A program made the translations under genes and the position numbers. Positions 30,688 to 38,743 of a stretch of 64,000 bases of DNA are shown in pieces. The notes under the pieces are model-generated. The model searched no databases. It saw only the letters and a program-made list of their open reading frames with translations, and had not been told where the DNA came from. Position 1 is the stretch's first letter; each line of letters begins with the position of its first letter. This DNA is from Pandoraea sp. ASV26 (GTDB lineage: Bacteria; Pseudomonadota; Gammaproteobacteria; Burkholderiales; Burkholderiaceae), in the NCBI RefSeq assembly GCF_016428915.1, contig NZ_JAELTP010000015.1:1-64000 (forward strand), written 5' to 3'.

Positions 30688-31520
30688 GCAGCCGACTCCC
30701 GCCAGCCACGCACGGTGCGCTTGCTGACCGGGGCCGCCGGCGTGAGCGACAGTTCGTCGTCGCCAGCGCTAACGCCACCGGAACGCTCGCGCGCGTCGGA
30801 CGTCGCCCCTTCGGACAATTCGCCGCCGGGCACGAAGACGTACCCCTTGCCGCGAATCGTCTGGATGTAGCGCGGCTCCGACGGATCGGTTTCGATCAGA
30901 CGTCGCAGACGCCACACCGGCACGTCCAGACTGCGGTCACGGAACGCAATGCCGTCGCCGTACAACATGGCATGCAGCTTCACGCGCGGCAGCACCTGCA
31001 TCGGATGCTGCGTGAACGCCTTGAGCATGGCGAATTCCGTATCGCGCAACGGCAGACGCTCGCCCTCACGCTGCAACGTGCGCAGCGAGAAATCCAGCTC
31101 GAACGGACCGAAACGGTACGGCGCACGCGCATCGGGCGCGCTGGCCGCCACCGGTCCGCGACGGCGCAGCACCGCGTGAATGCGGGCGAGCAACTCGCGC
31201 GGATCGAACGGCTTGGCCAGATAATCGTCGGCGCCCAGCTCCAGTCCGAGCGCGCGGTCGAGCGGGCCGCCGCGCGCCGAGAGCATGATTACCGGAATGT
31301 CTTCACCGGCAGCGCGCAGGTCCTGCAAGGCGCGCAGGCCGTCGCGCTCCGGCATCATGATGTCGAGCAGAATCACCGACGGGCGCTCGAGTTCGAGCCG
31401 GCGCAGCAACGACGCACCGTTGTGAAGCACCGAGACCTGCATGCCATTGGCATGCAGCAATTCGCGCAACAGGTCGCGAACGACAGGATCGTCGTCGACC
31501 AGAAGAACATGCAGACTCAT
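30684..31520 (-). CDS. OmpR/PhoB-family response regulator (second system)
   Basis: This 278-residue regulator has a receiver domain with the acidic pocket VDDDPVV and phospho-acceptor Asp53 (LLDIMMP), KPFDPREL lysine, and a winged helix ending QTIRGKGYVFVPGG. After that, an extra tail of about 40 residues (Ser/Gly/Ala-rich) is not part of the family fold. It sits between a small 73-codon gene (17 bp upstream) and the kinase gene (4-bp overlap), forming a three-gene unit. Confidence 0.92.
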   Translation of the reverse strand: MSLHVLLVDDDPVVRDLLRELLHANGMQVSVLHNGASLLRRLELERPSVILLDIMMPERDGLRALQDLRAAGEDIPVIMLSARGGPLDRALGLELGADDYLAKPFDPRELLARIHAVLRRRGPVAASAPDARAPYRFGPFELDFSLRTLQREGERLPLRDTEFAMLKAFTQHPMQVLPRVKLHAMLYGDGIAFRDRSLDVPVWRLRRLIETDPSEPRYIQTIRGKGYVFVPGGELSEGATSDARERSGGVSAGDDELSLTPAAPVSKRTVRGWRESAA

Positions 31521-31537
31521 GAAATTCTCTCGGTAAT

Positions 31538-31759
31538 TTAAGTTTGGCGCGGTGCGCTCGCGCCTTGCGACAGTTGCACGGCACTGTCTTGCGTCACGAC
31601 AGGCGGCTGCGGCGTACTGGAGAGCGCTCGCAGCGCATTTGTAAATCGATCCGGCGACGACGCTGCACGGTGTGTGCCCACCGTCGCGGCAGATCCCTGA
31701 CCCGGCAAACGCCAGGCGCGATGCAGCGCCGCATCCGGCGCACCAATGCCCATGGACAT
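31538..31759 (-). CDS. Small hypothetical protein heading the second two-component operon
   Basis: This is a 73-residue protein starting MSMGIGAPDAALHRAWRL and ending SQGASAPRQT. I do not recognise a family. ATG 31759 is preceded by AAAGGAG with 8 nt spacing, one of the best ribosome-binding sites in the window, and the stop lies 17 bp before the response-regulator start. There is no signal peptide, membrane helix or Cys; composition is Ala/Ser/Gln/Pro-rich and it looks disordered. It could be a connector, a translational-coupling peptide, or an unrecognised small regulator. Confidence 0.65.
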   Translation of the reverse strand: MSMGIGAPDAALHRAWRLPGQGSAATVGTHRAASSPDRFTNALRALSSTPQPPVVTQDSAVQLSQGASAPRQT

Positions 31760-31848
31760 GATTTCCGCTCCTTTGGTGTCGAGATACACCGCAGTTTGCG
31801 CGCCCGTCCAGTCTCGCGTTGGCCGAAGCATCTTATAGAATGGCGTCT

Positions 31849-31870
31849 AATCCTTATTTCAGAAAGGATT
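31849..31870. promoter_or_regulatory. Inverted repeat AATCCTT-N8-AAGGATT
   Basis: Perfect 7-bp arms lie 90 bp upstream of the small gene that heads the two-component operon. A TATAAG box in leftward orientation (about 31833-31838) is close by. The site looks like an operator for that operon. Confidence 0.4.
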
Positions 31871-32039
31871 GGTAAGGCGCCTCCGTGCCGGACATCGGCA
31901 TCGCGCCCTGCCAATTCGAAGAAAAATCAAAAATTAAGAGATGTTGGGCGACATAGCGCGCAATTATATCCATTTTGCCGCACGCCCATCGACGCGATAC
32001 CGCAGTGCGCATCGCCCGTAACCGGCATGGGAGGCATGC

Positions 32040-32681
32040 ATGTGCCGCGCAATCTTCACACTGTGCAGCCGTACGGCGACGATCCTGACGGCGAGTCTCG
32101 CCCTGAGCGCCGCCGCGCTGGCCGCCCCTGCCGCCCCGAATGCCTTATCTGGCGGGGCTCACGGGTCTTCCGGCGCCGCCACGCGCCCTGTGGCCGGGGC
32201 ACCCTTGCAGAATTTCGGCCACGATCCCTTTCTCCATATTTCGACGGCCATTGCCGACTGTCCCACGCCACTCGGCCCGGCCATGCGCGAGTCGGACTGG
32301 CTGGCCGACGCCCATCACCGCATCGAAAAAGGCAACCACTGCTGGCTGGAGGGGCGCTGCCGGCTCTCGAACAGCTATCGCTACGACGTCGAGATCGCCG
32401 AGTCCGCCCAACGGCGGCTCTCCAGCCTTGCCGCCGACATACCGTGGGCGGCGCAGACGTCGCTATGGCTCACGTTCCAACGGCGCATCATCGTTGTGCA
32501 GGGATGCGTCACCCCGGGCTTCGCGCTTGCGAAATTCCTCAAGGCGCTGGGCGAGACGGCCGACGTCGAAGCCGTGGTCGATCAGGTCGTGGTGCGCCGT
32601 CCGGGCGCGCCCATGCCACGTCTGACGTATCCCACGCCCGAACACCCGGACCTGCCCGTCGGCACCCGTGCGTTGCCCTGA
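32040..32681 (+). CDS. Secreted protein with BON-like domain and four conserved-looking Cys
   Basis: This 213-residue protein has a signal peptide (about 1-29, cleaved near LAAPAAP). ATG 32040 follows GGGAGG at 6 nt. The mature part has four Cys (ADCPTP, NHCWLEGRC, VQGCVTPG), enough for two disulfides. The C-terminal region (IPWAAQTSLWLTFQRRIIVVQGCV... LGETADVEAVVDQVVV) has the pattern of a BON domain, which binds phospholipid or peptidoglycan-associated ligands. It is alone on the plus strand and the function is unknown. It is similar in layout to uncharacterised Burkholderia periplasmic proteins as I recall them. Confidence 0.7.
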   Translation: MCRAIFTLCSRTATILTASLALSAAALAAPAAPNALSGGAHGSSGAATRPVAGAPLQNFGHDPFLHISTAIADCPTPLGPAMRESDWLADAHHRIEKGNHCWLEGRCRLSNSYRYDVEIAESAQRRLSSLAADIPWAAQTSLWLTFQRRIIVVQGCVTPGFALAKFLKALGETADVEAVVDQVVVRRPGAPMPRLTYPTPEHPDLPVGTRALP

Positions 32682-33096
32682 CGCCACGGCGCGGTCAACT
32701 CTGTTCACAAAGTCCCAACAACTGAAAACAGTTTGCGACGCCTCTTTTGATTAGGATTGCCAACAGGTCAGAGCCGCCGCCGAGGTGCGTGCCTGCGTGC
32801 GTGTGCCATCGTCGGGATCACCGGCCGGTGGCCCGCGCGCAGCGCCGCGCGCCCCGATCCGGTCGATGCCGCGGCTCGCGAATGATGTGCCCCAACCGTC
32901 CCGCAGCCCTCCCCCATTTTTTGGCTCGGGATGGCTTAATACCCCGCGCGTGATTCGGTGTCGCGCGCGGGGGTCTTTTTGACCGATTCAATCGCTGGGG
33001 ACAACGCCGAGCACAGCGCCGGAAGCCGATGGCGACGATGGCCGAGACGTGAGCGTCGCGGCCAGGCGCGTCACATAGCCGCGTCACATAGTCTGG
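32682..33096. other. Gap between the BON-like gene and the epimerase-like gene
   Basis: This is a 415-bp gap with no supported gene. Several short Arg-rich frames look like compositional noise. An intrinsic terminator at 32942-32979 lies 260 bp after the BON-like stop, so either the mRNA has a very long 3' end or a small RNA is transcribed here. Confidence 0.4.
32942..32980 (+). terminator. Intrinsic terminator
   Basis: A 9-bp stem CCCCGCGCG / CGCGCGGGG (32942-32950 and 32964-32972) with a 13-nt loop is followed by GTCTTTTT. It acts on rightward transcription. Confidence 0.8.
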
Positions 33097-34200
33097 TCAC
33101 GCAGCCTCGTTCGGGGGCAGCGCGGGCGGCAGCGGCGTCAATGTAGCGAGCAGGGCCGCCACGTCGGGGTACATCAAGCGATAGCCCAACTCGCGTTTGA
33201 GCCGCGTGTTGACCAGCCGGCGCGACTCGGACATGAACGACAACAGCATCGGTTCCAGCACGCGTGCGGCTTCCTCGCGCGACACACGCGGCGGCCGGGC
33301 AAGGCCCAGCGCGTCGGCCACGTGATCGAAGTACTCGCCCATGCGCCACCCGGTGTCGTCGCTGGCGTGCACGACGCGCTGCGCCTTGCCGCGCCACATC
33401 GCGCGAATCAGGATCGCGGCCAGATCGTCGGCGTGAATGTGGTTGGTGAAAACGTCGTCTGAGGCCAGCAACGCCGGGGTACCGCGCTGCAAACGCGCGA
33501 CCGGAAGACGGTCAGCCGCGTAAATTCCCGGAATACGCACGATCGACGCCCGCCAGGGCGCGCGCGCGGGCTCGGTGTGGCGCCATGCCGCGCGCGTGCC
33601 CGTCACCGCCGGCACCCCGGCACGCGCCGGGCCTGCGGCCAGCAAGCGGCGGACATTGCGCGCGTGCGTCGACGGGCGGCCGAGCGAACGTATCGTCCGT
33701 TCGGCATCGACACGCCGTTGCCCACGCGGCGAACGCGGCCGCGGCGCACGGGTCTCATCCACGTAGGCGCCGCCACAATCGCCGTACACGCCGCTGGTGC
33801 TCGCGTAGACGAGAATGCGGCGCGGCGCTCGGGGCTGGCGCGAGAAGGCGCGAAGCCCCCCCTCGGGTACAATGACGGGCTTCGGCGCACGGGCCAGCGC
33901 CGCGCGCAACCGGCGCGTGCGCAGGTCCTGCGTGCCGCTGCCGGCGACCCCGGCGGGCGGAGCGAGATGCAGCACCCGAGGGGCCAGCCGGCCGATGCGA
34001 TGCAGGCTCGCCGCGTCGTCCAGATTCGCCACGACGGGGATGGCACCCGCCGCGCGCAATGCCGCATGACGAGCATCGCTGGACGTCACGGCAAAGACGC
34101 GAAAGCGTTTGACGAGGGCCGGCAGCGCACGCATGCCGACGTCGCCGCAGCCCACTACCAGCAGGCGCGGACGACCGAAGGATTTCGACGAATTTTTCAT
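33097..34200 (-). CDS. NAD(P)-binding epimerase/SDR-like protein
   Basis: This 367-residue protein begins with a Rossmann motif (LLVVGCGDVGMRAL, Gly17-Gly22) and contains VYASTSGVYGDCGG, the region of the extended-SDR active site, although the YxxxK pair is not obvious. It resembles YeeZ-like or NAD-dependent epimerase/dehydratase proteins that act on sugar nucleotides or unknown substrates. The frame is open far upstream, but ATG 34200 immediately precedes the Rossmann strand, so I use it. That places its start only 15 bp from the divergent reductase start. The middle section (about 170-210) is Arg/Ala-rich. Confidence 0.78.
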   Translation of the reverse strand: MKNSSKSFGRPRLLVVGCGDVGMRALPALVKRFRVFAVTSSDARHAALRAAGAIPVVANLDDAASLHRIGRLAPRVLHLAPPAGVAGSGTQDLRTRRLRAALARAPKPVIVPEGGLRAFSRQPRAPRRILVYASTSGVYGDCGGAYVDETRAPRPRSPRGQRRVDAERTIRSLGRPSTHARNVRRLLAAGPARAGVPAVTGTRAAWRHTEPARAPWRASIVRIPGIYAADRLPVARLQRGTPALLASDDVFTNHIHADDLAAILIRAMWRGKAQRVVHASDDTGWRMGEYFDHVADALGLARPPRVSREEAARVLEPMLLSFMSESRRLVNTRLKRELGYRLMYPDVAALLATLTPLPPALPPNEAA

Positions 34201-34215
34201 TTTTCGGATTGTAGT

Positions 34216-35250
34216 ATGGCTTACAACGTTACCCTCGTGCCGAGCGGGCGCGAGTTCCAGGTCGAAGACGGCGAGGCCGTGCTCTCCGCTGCGCTGCGCC
34301 ATGGCATCGGTCTGCCTTACGGCTGCAAGAACGGCGGTTGTGGCTCCTGCAAGGCCAAGCTGGTCGAAGGCAGCGTCGAGCATGGCGCGCACTCCGCCTC
34401 TGCGCTCTCCAAGGATGAGGAAACGCGTGGTTTCGCGTTGCTGTGCTGCGCCCACACCAAAGGCGATCTGGTCATCGAATCGCGCGAAGTCAAAGGCATC
34501 GGCGACATTCCGGTCAAGCGCCTGCCGTGCCGCGTGAACGTTCTCGAGCGGCGGGCCGACGACGTCATCGTCATGCGCCTGCAACTGCCCGCCAACGAGC
34601 GCTTCCAGTACCTTGCCGGGCAATACATCGAATTCATTCTGAAGGACGGCAAACGTCGCAGCTATTCGATGGCGACCGCACCGCACGAAGAAGGCTTCCT
34701 CGAGCTTCACCTGCGCCACATGCCGGGTGGCGTGTTCACCGATCACGTCTTCAACACCATGAAGGAGCGCGAGATTCTGCGCTTCGAGGGGCCGCTGGGC
34801 ACATTCTTCCTGCGCGAAGACTCGGACAAGCCCATCGTGCTGCTCGCCTCGGGCACCGGCTTCGCACCGATCAAGGCCATCGTCGAGCATGCTGTCCACA
34901 AGGGCATCGACCGGCCGATGACCCTGTATTGGGGCGCGCGCCGGTTGAAGGACATCTACCTGCGCGAACTCGCCGAGCAGTGGGAGCGTGACATTCCCGG
35001 CTTCCGGTTCGTACCGGTGCTCTCCGAGGCTGCGCCGGAAGATCAGTGGCAGGGCCGCACGGGCTTCGTGCATCGCGCCGTGGCGGAAGACCTGCCGGAT
35101 ATGTCGGGCTACGAAGTCTACGCTTGCGGCGCACCCGTCATGGTGGAGTCGGCGCAGCGCGACTTCATCGCACATCACGGTCTGCCGAAAGAGGCGTTCT
35201 TCGCCGACGCCTTCACCACCGCCGCCGACAACCCCGGCGGGGGTCAATAA
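34216..35250 (+). CDS. 2Fe-2S flavin oxidoreductase (CDP-6-deoxy-3,4-glucoseen reductase-like)
   Basis: This 344-residue electron-transfer enzyme fuses an N-terminal plant-type ferredoxin (Cys37, Cys42, Cys45 and Cys77 or Cys78) to an FAD domain (RRSYSMAT, about 152-159) and an NAD-binding domain (SGTGFAPIKAI). The order ferredoxin-FAD-NAD is that of AscD/RfbI-type reductases and some oxygenase reductases. No partner dehydratase or oxygenase is adjacent, so the physiological acceptor is unclear. ATG 34216 has no Shine-Dalgarno sequence and lies 15 bp from the divergent start, raising the possibility of leaderless translation. Confidence 0.88.
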   Translation: MAYNVTLVPSGREFQVEDGEAVLSAALRHGIGLPYGCKNGGCGSCKAKLVEGSVEHGAHSASALSKDEETRGFALLCCAHTKGDLVIESREVKGIGDIPVKRLPCRVNVLERRADDVIVMRLQLPANERFQYLAGQYIEFILKDGKRRSYSMATAPHEEGFLELHLRHMPGGVFTDHVFNTMKEREILRFEGPLGTFFLREDSDKPIVLLASGTGFAPIKAIVEHAVHKGIDRPMTLYWGARRLKDIYLRELAEQWERDIPGFRFVPVLSEAAPEDQWQGRTGFVHRAVAEDLPDMSGYEVYACGAPVMVESAQRDFIAHHGLPKEAFFADAFTTAADNPGGGQ

Positions 35251-35318
35251 TCGGGACAAATCGGGACAACGCGGCAAGGCCACGAGGATGCATGCACGCC
35301 ACAGTGCGCGCATACCCT

Positions 35319-35348
35319 TTGACAAGCGCCGCGTCGCGCCCTTATGCT
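35319..35348 (+). promoter_or_regulatory. Near-consensus promoter of the argD leader
   Basis: TTGACA (35319-35324) and TATGCT (35343-35348) are separated by 18 bp, close to a housekeeping sigma-70 consensus. Transcription would start about 35354-35356, at or next to the leader ATG, so the leader peptide may be translated from a leaderless or near-leaderless mRNA. Confidence 0.75.
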
Positions 35349-35355
35349 TGCCGAC

Positions 35356-35442
35356 ATGAACCTGATTGCCATCGCCTCGATCCGACGCCGCCGTACGCTG
35401 CCCCAACCGGGATGCCGCGCGGCCCGCTATCGACTGCGATAA
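35356..35442 (+). CDS. Putative arginine-rich leader peptide upstream of argD
   Basis: This is a 28-codon frame, too short for usual gene calling. Eight of 28 residues are Arg, including four in a row at codons 10-13 (CGA CGC CGC CGT) and then codons 21, 24, 26 and 28; three of the eight use CGA, which is uncommon in the neighbouring genes. The start codon follows a strong promoter by 7 bp, and a T-tailed hairpin starts 23 nt after the stop, directly in front of argD. This is the classical layout of ribosome-mediated attenuation: Arg-tRNA shortage would stall ribosomes on the Arg run. High G+C raises the Arg background, so the call is not certain. Confidence 0.6.
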   Translation: MNLIAIASIRRRRTLPQPGCRAARYRLR

Positions 35443-35465
35443 CACGCAAGTTCTCAAGCACAGCG

Positions 35466-35495
35466 AAGCCACGGGCAACCCCCGTGGCTTTTTTT
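35466..35495 (+). terminator. Intrinsic terminator / candidate attenuator before argD
   Basis: A perfect 10-bp stem AAGCCACGGG / CCCGTGGCTT (35466-35475, 35481-35490) with a 5-nt loop runs into seven T residues (35489-35495). It ends 38 bp before the argD start. A competing GCCCG (35422-35426) could pair with CGGGC (35472-35476) and break the stem, as an antiterminator would. No folding energies were computed. Confidence 0.85.
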
Positions 35496-35533
35496 ATTCC
35501 TCGTCTCTCTCACCCTTGCCCTCGGAGACCGTC

Positions 35534-36793
35534 ATGTCGCTTGCTCATTCGTCCGCCGTTCCGCAGTCCACCTCGCCCAAAGGGGCACGTACCGCCAAGT
35601 TCTCCGAGTTCGCCACGCAGGCGTTGCTGCCGATCACCTCGCGCCCCGAGCTCGTGTTCACGCACGGCAAGGGCGGCTGGCTCTACGATCACGACGGCAA
35701 GCGATATCTCGACTTCATTCAAGGCTGGGCCGTGAACAGCCTGGGGCATTGCCATCCGGTGATGCGCGACGCACTGGCCACGCAAGGCTCGATGCTGCTC
35801 AACCCGAGTCCCGCGTACTACAACGCGCCGATGATCGAGCTGGCCGACCTGCTCACCCGCCTCTCCGGACTGGGCAAGGTCTTCTTCGCCAACAGCGGGG
35901 CCGAAGCCAACGAGAGCGCGATCAAGCTGGCGCGCAAGTGGGGACAGTTGCACCGCAACGCCTCGGGGAATGCGCGCTTCGAGATCATTACGTTCAAGAA
36001 TGCGTTCCATGGCCGCACACTCGCCACCATGTCAGCGAGCGGCAAGCCGGGTTGGGACACGATCTTCGCCCCGCAGGTGCCGGGCTTTCCGAAGGCCGAC
36101 CTGAACGACATCGCCTCGGTGGAAGCGCTGATCGGCCCCGACACCGTCGCGGTGATGCTCGAGCCGATTCAGGGCGAAGCCGGCGTGGTGCCCGCCACCG
36201 AAGACTTCCTGAAAGCGTTGCGCGCGCTCACGAAGGCGCGTGGCTTGCTGCTCATCGTGGATGAAGTGCAGACGGGGTGCGGACGCACAGGCACGCTCTT
36301 CTCGCATCAGCAGGCAGGCATCGTTCCCGACATCATGACGCTGGGCAAAGGAATCGGCGGCGGCGTGCCGCTCGCCGCCATGCTGTGCGGTGACGAGTTC
36401 GCCGTCTTCCAGCCGGGCGATCAGGGTGGCACGTACAACGGCAACCCGCTCATGTGCGCGGTGGGCCTCGCGGTCATGCGTACGGTCAGCGCCCCGGGCT
36501 TCCTCGAATTCGTGCGGGCACAGGCGGATTATCTGAGCGCCGGGTTGCAGCATCTCTCGTCGCGTTACGGCGGTGAGGGCGAACGCGGGGCCGGCTTGCT
36601 GCGCGCCTCGCTGCTCGGGCGCGACATCGGTCCGCAACTGGTGGAAGCCGCGCGCGACATGACCCCGGACGGGCTGTTGCTCAACTCGCCGCGCCCGAAC
36701 CTGCTGCGCTTCATGCCCGCGCTGAACGTGAGCCGTGACGAGATCGACCAGATGCTCTCGATGCTCGATACGTTGCTCGCCAAACACGTCTGA
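35534..36793 (+). CDS. argD: Acetylornithine aminotransferase
   Basis: This PLP-dependent class III transaminase converts N-acetylglutamate semialdehyde to N-acetylornithine in arginine synthesis; it is 419 residues long. The PLP lysine is Lys272 in TLGKGIGGG, and the cofactor-binding [33 protein letters not shown] and [14 protein letters not shown] segments are present. I chose ATG 35534 with GGAGA 6 nt upstream; the frame continues upstream through the terminator, which is not credible as coding. Closely related family members act in arginine catabolism (AstC) or on other diamines, so the name rests partly on the Arg-linked leader. Confidence 0.9.
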   Translation: MSLAHSSAVPQSTSPKGARTAKFSEFATQALLPITSRPELVFTHGKGGWLYDHDGKRYLDFIQGWAVNSLGHCHPVMRDALATQGSMLLNPSPAYYNAPMIELADLLTRLSGLGKVFFANSGAEANESAIKLARKWGQLHRNASGNARFEIITFKNAFHGRTLATMSASGKPGWDTIFAPQVPGFPKADLNDIASVEALIGPDTVAVMLEPIQGEAGVVPATEDFLKALRALTKARGLLLIVDEVQTGCGRTGTLFSHQQAGIVPDIMTLGKGIGGGVPLAAMLCGDEFAVFQPGDQGGTYNGNPLMCAVGLAVMRTVSAPGFLEFVRAQADYLSAGLQHLSSRYGGEGERGAGLLRASLLGRDIGPQLVEAARDMTPDGLLLNSPRPNLLRFMPALNVSRDEIDQMLSMLDTLLAKHV

Positions 36794-36943
36794 CGACGTC
36801 CGGCCAATACGCCTGAAGGTCTGACCGCCTGACCGCCTGAAGGTCAGAACGTCAAAACGTCTGATACACGCCCGCGATGCGCGCCGTGCCCGGTCTGCCC
36901 GGCGCGGCGCGGGGCGTGCGCCATCGCACAGGAGACCCTTTCC

Positions 36944-37441
36944 ATGAACGACCTGAGTCACGGGCACCCGACACCGCCCGCCGACGCCATCGTCGAGATT
37001 TCCGCCGATCCGGCACGGCTCGACATCGGCTTCATCCATCACGCGCTCTCGACACAAACGCGCTGGGCCAAGGACATTCCCAAGGACACGCTCACACGCG
37101 CCATCACCCACTCGCTGTGCTTCGGTGCGTATGCGACGCAGGTGGAGGGCGGTCCGGCGCAGCAGGTCGGCTTCGCCCGCGTAATCACCGACCGCGCAAC
37201 GTTCGCCTATCTGGCCGACGTGTTCGTCGATCCGTCGATGCGCGGACTGGGCATCGGCAAACGGCTTTGCGAGAACGTGCTGGCACACCCCGCTTTGCAA
37301 CAACTGCGGCGCTTTTTGCTCGCCACCACCGACGCTGCAAGCCTCTACGCCCGCTATGGCTTCGAACCGCTCGGCCCCGTGAACACGATGATGCAGATCC
37401 ATCGGCCCGACATCTACACCGGCAAACAGGACACGCCATGA
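36944..37441 (+). CDS. GNAT N-acetyltransferase
   Basis: This 165-residue single-domain GNAT protein has the acetyl-CoA loop VFVDPSMRGLGIGKRLCENV and the closing YARYGFEPLGP motif. It resembles small GNATs often annotated as Hpa2-like. It sits 150 bp after argD on the same strand, and its stop overlaps the next GNAT gene (ATGA). The substrate is unknown. Confidence 0.88.
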   Translation: MNDLSHGHPTPPADAIVEISADPARLDIGFIHHALSTQTRWAKDIPKDTLTRAITHSLCFGAYATQVEGGPAQQVGFARVITDRATFAYLADVFVDPSMRGLGIGKRLCENVLAHPALQQLRRFLLATTDAASLYARYGFEPLGPVNTMMQIHRPDIYTGKQDTP

Positions 37442-37911
37442 TCGCCACGCCCGCCGACATTCACATCCGCACGTTCGACGAAACGGATGCGGATACCGAT
37501 GCCGTGCTCGCGCTCTGGCGCGAGGCGTTCCCCGAATACAACGCGTCGGACAAACCGCATCGCGAGCCGCGCCGCTCGATCGCGAACAAGGTCGCCATGC
37601 GCGACGGGCTGTTCTTCGTCGCCGTGCGCGACAACGAGATCGTGGGCACGGTCATGGCCGGTTACGACGGCCATCGCGGCTGGGTCTATTCGCTGGCCGT
37701 AGCACAGGCATGGCGACGTCGCGGCGTGGCGAGCGCGTTGCTGCGTCACGCGGAAATCGCGCTGGCCGGGCGCGGTTGCCTCAAGCTCAATCTGCAAGTC
37801 CTCACGCAATCGCGCGAAGCGCTGGCGTTCTATAAGGCGCACGGCTACGCCGCAGACGATGTCGTGAGTCTGGGCAAACGGCTGCCGCTGGCCGCAACGG
37901 CGAACGCATAG
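37438..37911 (+). CDS. GNAT N-acetyltransferase, YpeA-like
   Basis: This 157-residue GNAT protein is coupled to the previous gene by a 4-bp overlap. It has SLAVAQAWRRRGVASALLRHAE (acetyl-CoA loop) and ALAFYKAHGYAADDVVSLGKRL (C-terminal signature), matching the YpeA-type acetyltransferases. The pair probably works on one pathway; their position after argD hints at amino-acid metabolism, but that is inference. Confidence 0.87.
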   Translation: MIATPADIHIRTFDETDADTDAVLALWREAFPEYNASDKPHREPRRSIANKVAMRDGLFFVAVRDNEIVGTVMAGYDGHRGWVYSLAVAQAWRRRGVASALLRHAEIALAGRGCLKLNLQVLTQSREALAFYKAHGYAADDVVSLGKRLPLAATANA

Positions 37912-37949
37912 ACGTCGCGATTACCGTTCACGCCCGTCGGCAGACAACA

Positions 37950-37983
37950 CAAAGGGCGCCGGAGTTGCCTTCGGCGCCCTTTG
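37950..37983. terminator. Bidirectional intrinsic terminator
   Basis: A 12-bp perfect stem CAAAGGGCGCCG / CGGCGCCCTTTG with a 10-nt loop lies between the converging GNAT (stop 37911) and livF (stop 38027) genes. A/T flanks on both sides let it serve both. Confidence 0.88.
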
Positions 37984-38026
37984 CTCATCGTCTGGCTTGC
38001 GTCAGACGGCCATGCTCGCGTGGTAC

Positions 38027-38743
38027 TTACTCCCCGAGATACGCGGCGCGCACCTTCGGATCGTCGAGCATGTCTTTCGCGTCACCGGTCATGGTGACGA
38101 GCCCGCTGTCCATCACGTAGCCACGGTTCGCCGCTTGCAGCGCCAGACGCGCGTTCTGCTCCACGAGCAGTACCGTCACCCCTTCAGCCGCCACCGTGCG
38201 CACGACCTCGAAGATCTTCTCGACCATGATCGGCGAGAGCCCCATCGACGGCTCGTCGAGCAGCAACAGCTTGGGCTGACTCATCAGCGCACGCGCCATC
38301 GCCAGCATCTGCTGCTCGCCCCCCGAGAGCGTGCCTGCGAGCTGATCCTTACGCTCCTTCAGACGCGGGAAAATGCCGAACATCTTGTCGACGTCCTGCT
38401 TGATGCCCGCACTGTCGTTGCGCAGATACGCCCCCATCTGCATGTTCTCGAGAATCGTCATGCGCGTGAAAATGCCGCGCCCTTCCGGCACCATCGCGAG
38501 ACCCTGCTTGAGCAGATCGAACGCCTTCACACCGCGAATCGACTTGCCCAGATACTCGATATCGCCATCGGCCCACGGCAAGAGCCCCGTGATGGCCTTC
38601 ATGGTGGTCGTCTTGCCTGCACCGTTCGCGCCGATAAGCGTGACCAGTTCGCCCGGCTGGATGTGCAGGTCGATGCCCTTGACCGCCTTGATCCCGCCGT
38701 AAGCGACTTTCAGGCCCTTGATCGTCAACATTGCTGCGCTCAT
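38027..38743 (-). CDS. livF: Branched-chain amino-acid ABC transporter ATP-binding protein LivF
   Basis: This cytoplasmic ATPase subunit has 238 residues. Walker A is GANGAGKTT, the signature is LSGGEQQMLAMARAL and Walker B is LLLLDEPSMGL. It is the second ATPase of the importer, last gene of the operon, and shares one base with the livG stop (TGATG); the start ATG 38743 has GGAGG upstream. Confidence 0.96.
   Translation of the reverse strand: MSAAMLTIKGLKVAYGGIKAVKGIDLHIQPGELVTLIGANGAGKTTTMKAITGLLPWADGDIEYLGKSIRGVKAFDLLKQGLAMVPEGRGIFTRMTILENMQMGAYLRNDSAGIKQDVDKMFGIFPRLKERKDQLAGTLSGGEQQMLAMARALMSQPKLLLLDEPSMGLSPIMVEKIFEVVRTVAAEGVTVLLVEQNARLALQAANRGYVMDSGLVTMTGDAKDMLDDPKVRAAYLGE

Noticed and set aside
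32747-33146. Short Arg/Pro-rich frames on both strands
   Set aside because: Composition is that of random high-G+C frames, and one spans the terminator.
34201-35478. Extension of the epimerase-like frame up to 793 residues
   Set aside because: The extra part is the antisense of the flavin reductase; the Rossmann fold starts right after ATG 34200.
35366-35533. N-terminal extension of argD through the leader region
   Set aside because: It would translate the hairpin and poly-T tract, and a proper ribosome-binding site is present before ATG 35534.
36790-36870. Short CTGA-CCGC repeats after argD
   Set aside because: Repeats are short and imperfect, and no structure or regular unit length emerges.
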